Both the position numbers and the translations under genes were made by a program. A DNA stretch of 64,000 bases from an uncultured Oscillospiraceae bacterium (GTDB lineage Bacteria > Bacillota > Clostridia > Oscillospirales > Ruminococcaceae). Every line of letters starts with the position of its first letter. Position 1 is the stretch's first letter. The notes under the pieces are model-generated. The model made no database searches and had not been told where the DNA came from. It was given only the letters and a program-made list of their open reading frames with translations. Below, in pieces: positions 62,144 through 64,000 of this stretch. The stretch is from NCBI GenBank assembly GCA_910579175.1, contig CAJTTB010000003.1, forward strand, positions 1 to 64,000, written 5' to 3'.

Positions 62144-62995
62144 TTAAACAGGCTTTGTTATCTCAAAGATTTGCAACATAACAAATAAAAATGGAGCGAT
62201 AAATAAAATACTGTCAAATCGATCCAATGCTCCTCCATGCCCTGGCATAATTGTTCCAAAATCTTTTAGACCAGTTTGCCGTTTAATAATGGAAGCGGAT
62301 AAATCTCCTACAATACCAATTAATGATGCAACAAAGGAAAGTATTACTAAATTTAATAAATTTACTTCCAATACGATTTTATCATTTTTCAAAATATCGA
62401 AATACACAAAGGTAAATGCAATATTAAAAATAACACAAAAGACAATTCCACCAATTGCTCCTTCTATTGTCTTTTTAGGGCTAATGGTTGGCGCTAATTT
62501 ATGTTTTCCAAAAGTACGACCAATAAAATATGCTCCTGCATCAGAAACCCAAGCGCAAATAAAAATAAAGATAATATAATACAATCCCAAACCGATTTGT
62601 CTATCATCGCCCAATACATCTCTTACAAATGCAATAGATGACAAGGCATAAGAAATGAGCAATGTGGATGTAAAACAAATAGCAACCTGTTGAAAGGGCA
62701 ATGTTTTGTGTTTTCTAAATAATACAATCAACAACAATACAATAAACATCATTGTGATTAGTTCTGAATAAGGTTCTAGTGCTTTGGTATGACTAAAGGG
62801 CATCAATACTGCATAAATTAAACTGATGATCAAAAGTGCGGGGTCGGTGATATATTTGGTATTATGCAAAATTTCATAAACAGCCAATACTGCAATTACA
62901 GCAATTGCTATATTAAGCACGATTGTATGATTAAAACATAATACTACAAACAAAATTGACAACCCTATCAGAGCAGTGATAATTCTTTTTTTCAT
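62144..62995 (-). CDS. cdsA: phosphatidate cytidylyltransferase
   Basis: A 283-residue multi-pass membrane protein that makes CDP-diacylglycerol. About seven to eight helices; the signature GDLSASIIKRQTGLKDFGTI-(M)PGHGGALDRFDS near the C-terminus holds the catalytic aspartates. Preceded by uppS (21 bases) and followed by dxr (37 bases). Confidence 0.95.
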   Translation of the reverse strand: MKKRIITALIGLSILFVVLCFNHTIVLNIAIAVIAVLAVYEILHNTKYITDPALLIISLIYAVLMPFSHTKALEPYSELITMMFIVLLLIVLFRKHKTLPFQQVAICFTSTLLISYALSSIAFVRDVLGDDRQIGLGLYYIIFIFICAWVSDAGAYFIGRTFGKHKLAPTISPKKTIEGAIGGIVFCVIFNIAFTFVYFDILKNDKIVLEVNLLNLVILSFVASLIGIVGDLSASIIKRQTGLKDFGTIMPGHGGALDRFDSILFIAPFLFVMLQIFEITKPV

Positions 62996-63016
62996 AAATT
63001 CCTCCTGATACTCTGC

Positions 63017-63724
63017 TTAGATACCGCCAAAACGTCGATTTCTTTTTGCATATTCTTCTAATGCTCTATCCAAACATTTTTCATTAAAGTCGGGCCACAA
63101 GATATTGTTCATAAATACATACTCTGCATAAGCAGATTGCCAAATTAAAAAATTGGAAAGACGGTATTCTCCACTCGGACGGATAATTAAATCAATATCA
63201 GGTTGATTTTTGGTATACAAATAATCAGAAAATAATTTCTCATCAATATCTTCATAGCGGACTTGATGGTTTTGGATATCCTGATAAAGGGATTTTACCG
63301 CCTGAATAATCTCATCACGACCGCCGTAATTGATGGCAATATTCAGATGTAAACCAGAAAAATGCTCACTTGTTTTTTCACAATCTGCAATCATTTGCTG
63401 AATATCATCATCAAAACAGCTTAAATTTCCAATAAATTTTGTCTGTACATTTTCATCTACATGATTTGGTGCATCAATTAAATATTCGCGTAACAATTCT
63501 ATAATTGCGCGAATTTCCTCTTGGGGACGTTTCCAGTTCTCAGTAGAAAAAGCATAGACAGTCAAATAACCAATCCCCAATTTGTTGCAATACTGTACAA
63601 TTTTACGAAAGGTTTTTGCACCCATCTTATGACCAGCCGTACGGGAAAGACCTTTTAATTTTGCCCATCTCCCGTTTCCATCCATAATAATTCCAATATG
63701 CTTTGGTAACAAGTTTTGTTCCAT
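63017..63724 (-). CDS. uppS: undecaprenyl diphosphate synthase (cis-prenyltransferase)
   Basis: A 235-residue enzyme that extends farnesyl diphosphate to the C55 lipid carrier. IIMDGNGRWAKLKGLSRTAGHKMGA holds the pyrophosphate-binding aspartate; YAFSTENWKRP and NYGGRDEIIQAVKS are typical, and RPSGEYRLSNFLIWQSAYAE supplies the allylic-substrate site. AGAGGG lies four bases before the ATG. It heads uppS-cdsA-dxr-rseP-ispG. Confidence 0.97.
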   Translation of the reverse strand: MEQNLLPKHIGIIMDGNGRWAKLKGLSRTAGHKMGAKTFRKIVQYCNKLGIGYLTVYAFSTENWKRPQEEIRAIIELLREYLIDAPNHVDENVQTKFIGNLSCFDDDIQQMIADCEKTSEHFSGLHLNIAINYGGRDEIIQAVKSLYQDIQNHQVRYEDIDEKLFSDYLYTKNQPDIDLIIRPSGEYRLSNFLIWQSAYAEYVFMNNILWPDFNEKCLDRALEEYAKRNRRFGGI

Positions 63725-63831
63725 AATACCCTCTGAACTATTTTTATCATATTTTCATTCGCACAGTGATAAGGTCTTTCACCTATCAACAATACTAAAA
63801 AAATAGAAGATTTGATTTTGTAATCATGGGT

Positions 63832-63869
63832 GACTTTATCTCACCGTTTGAAGGCAGTGGGATAAAGTC
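63832..63869. promoter_or_regulatory. 13-bp inverted repeat between frr and uppS
   Basis: GACTTTATCTCAC (63832-63844) and GTGGGATAAAGTC (63857-63869) pair except for one T-G position, with a 12-base loop. The T-run (ATCTTTTTTAC) lies on the plus strand, where there is no gene to end; on the minus strand, coming from frr, it is followed by CACCCATG. It may be a processing or regulatory hairpin ahead of uppS. No clear promoter is seen in this 173-base gap. Confidence 0.45.
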
Positions 63870-63897
63870 ATCTTTTTTACAAACTGTAATTCATCCA

Positions 63898-64000
63898 CTA
63901 AATTTCCATGATTTCTTTTTCTTTTTTCTTTGCTAAGTCATCTACTTCTTTACAGTATTTATCTGTTAGGGTTTGTGTTTTCTTTTCTCCATCTTTTAAG
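63898..64000 (-). CDS. frr: ribosome recycling factor, C-terminal end only
   Basis: The last 34 residues of RRF are visible at the window edge (ending DLAKKKEKEIMEI, then TAG). The tail of helix III, with its alternating Lys/Glu, is the conserved C-terminus of the family. RRF splits ribosomes after termination. The order frr-uppS-cdsA-dxr-rseP-ispG-polC is the classical Firmicute arrangement. Confidence 0.92.
   Translation of the reverse strand, partial: LKDGEKKTQTLTDKYCKEVDDLAKKKEKEIMEI

Noticed and set aside
1..64000. CRISPR array, tRNA, rRNA, IS element or prophage
   Set aside because: No regular repeat-spacer series, CCA-ended cloverleaf, transposase or phage structural gene was seen.

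Overview
The window is AT-rich, Gram-positive DNA, most likely from an anaerobic low-GC Clostridia (a gut Oscillospirales/Eubacteriales type; this placement is inference). Support comes from AGGAGG-type ribosome sites before nearly every gene, PolC, DivIVA, SepF, YlmH, DnaD/DnaI, a clostridial rnfCDGEAB operon, and the oxygen-sensitive radical-SAM ThiH. Most genes lie on the minus strand. No rRNA, tRNA, CRISPR array, insertion sequence or prophage is visible.

Positions 1-4700 are the accessory-looking part. They hold a frameshifted MerR regulator, an XRE-type regulator coupled to a CPBP membrane protease, a TetR regulator with a strong promoter and candidate self-operator, a GyrI-like protein and a WYL regulator. 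nrdR (+) follows, then a conserved small protein and the Rnf ferredoxin:NAD+ oxidoreductase operon (5755-10628) with a strong promoter overlapped by a 15-bp palindrome.

From 11.0 to 23.8 kb a long minus-strand set runs mutS-mutL-miaA-(36-codon ORF)-HlyD-like-yggS-sepF-ylmH-divIVA-lspA-rluD-HAD, joining mismatch repair, tRNA modification, division and envelope functions. Its mutS leader can fold into a nested hairpin that does not look like a terminator. Next are thiS-F-G-H-E under a TPP riboswitch with a strong terminator, then rfbA-C-B-D for dTDP-L-rhamnose, divergent from a rhamnosyltransferase-like gene and asnB. At 34-38 kb are two divergent modules: PadR-DUF1700-DUF4097, and a YtrA-type GntR repressor with an ABC exporter whose promoter is overlapped by a perfect 16-bp inverted repeat.

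The right third holds DnaD/DnaI, a HAD phosphatase, an ACT regulator-hom-thrB-lysC operon (lysC has a strong internal start for a separate beta subunit), an alanine/glycine:Na+ symporter, an almost complete histidine operon (hisZGDCBHAFIE, no histidinol-phosphatase), polC, and an isoprenoid/phospholipid block (uppS-cdsA-dxr-rseP-ispG) entered through frr, which is cut by the window edge. No clearly new multi-gene system was found; the most interesting items are regulatory (lysC internal start, mutS leader, 44-nt perfect palindrome, YtrA operator) plus the MerR frameshift, the RnfE cysteine tail and the small ORF before the HlyD-like gene.
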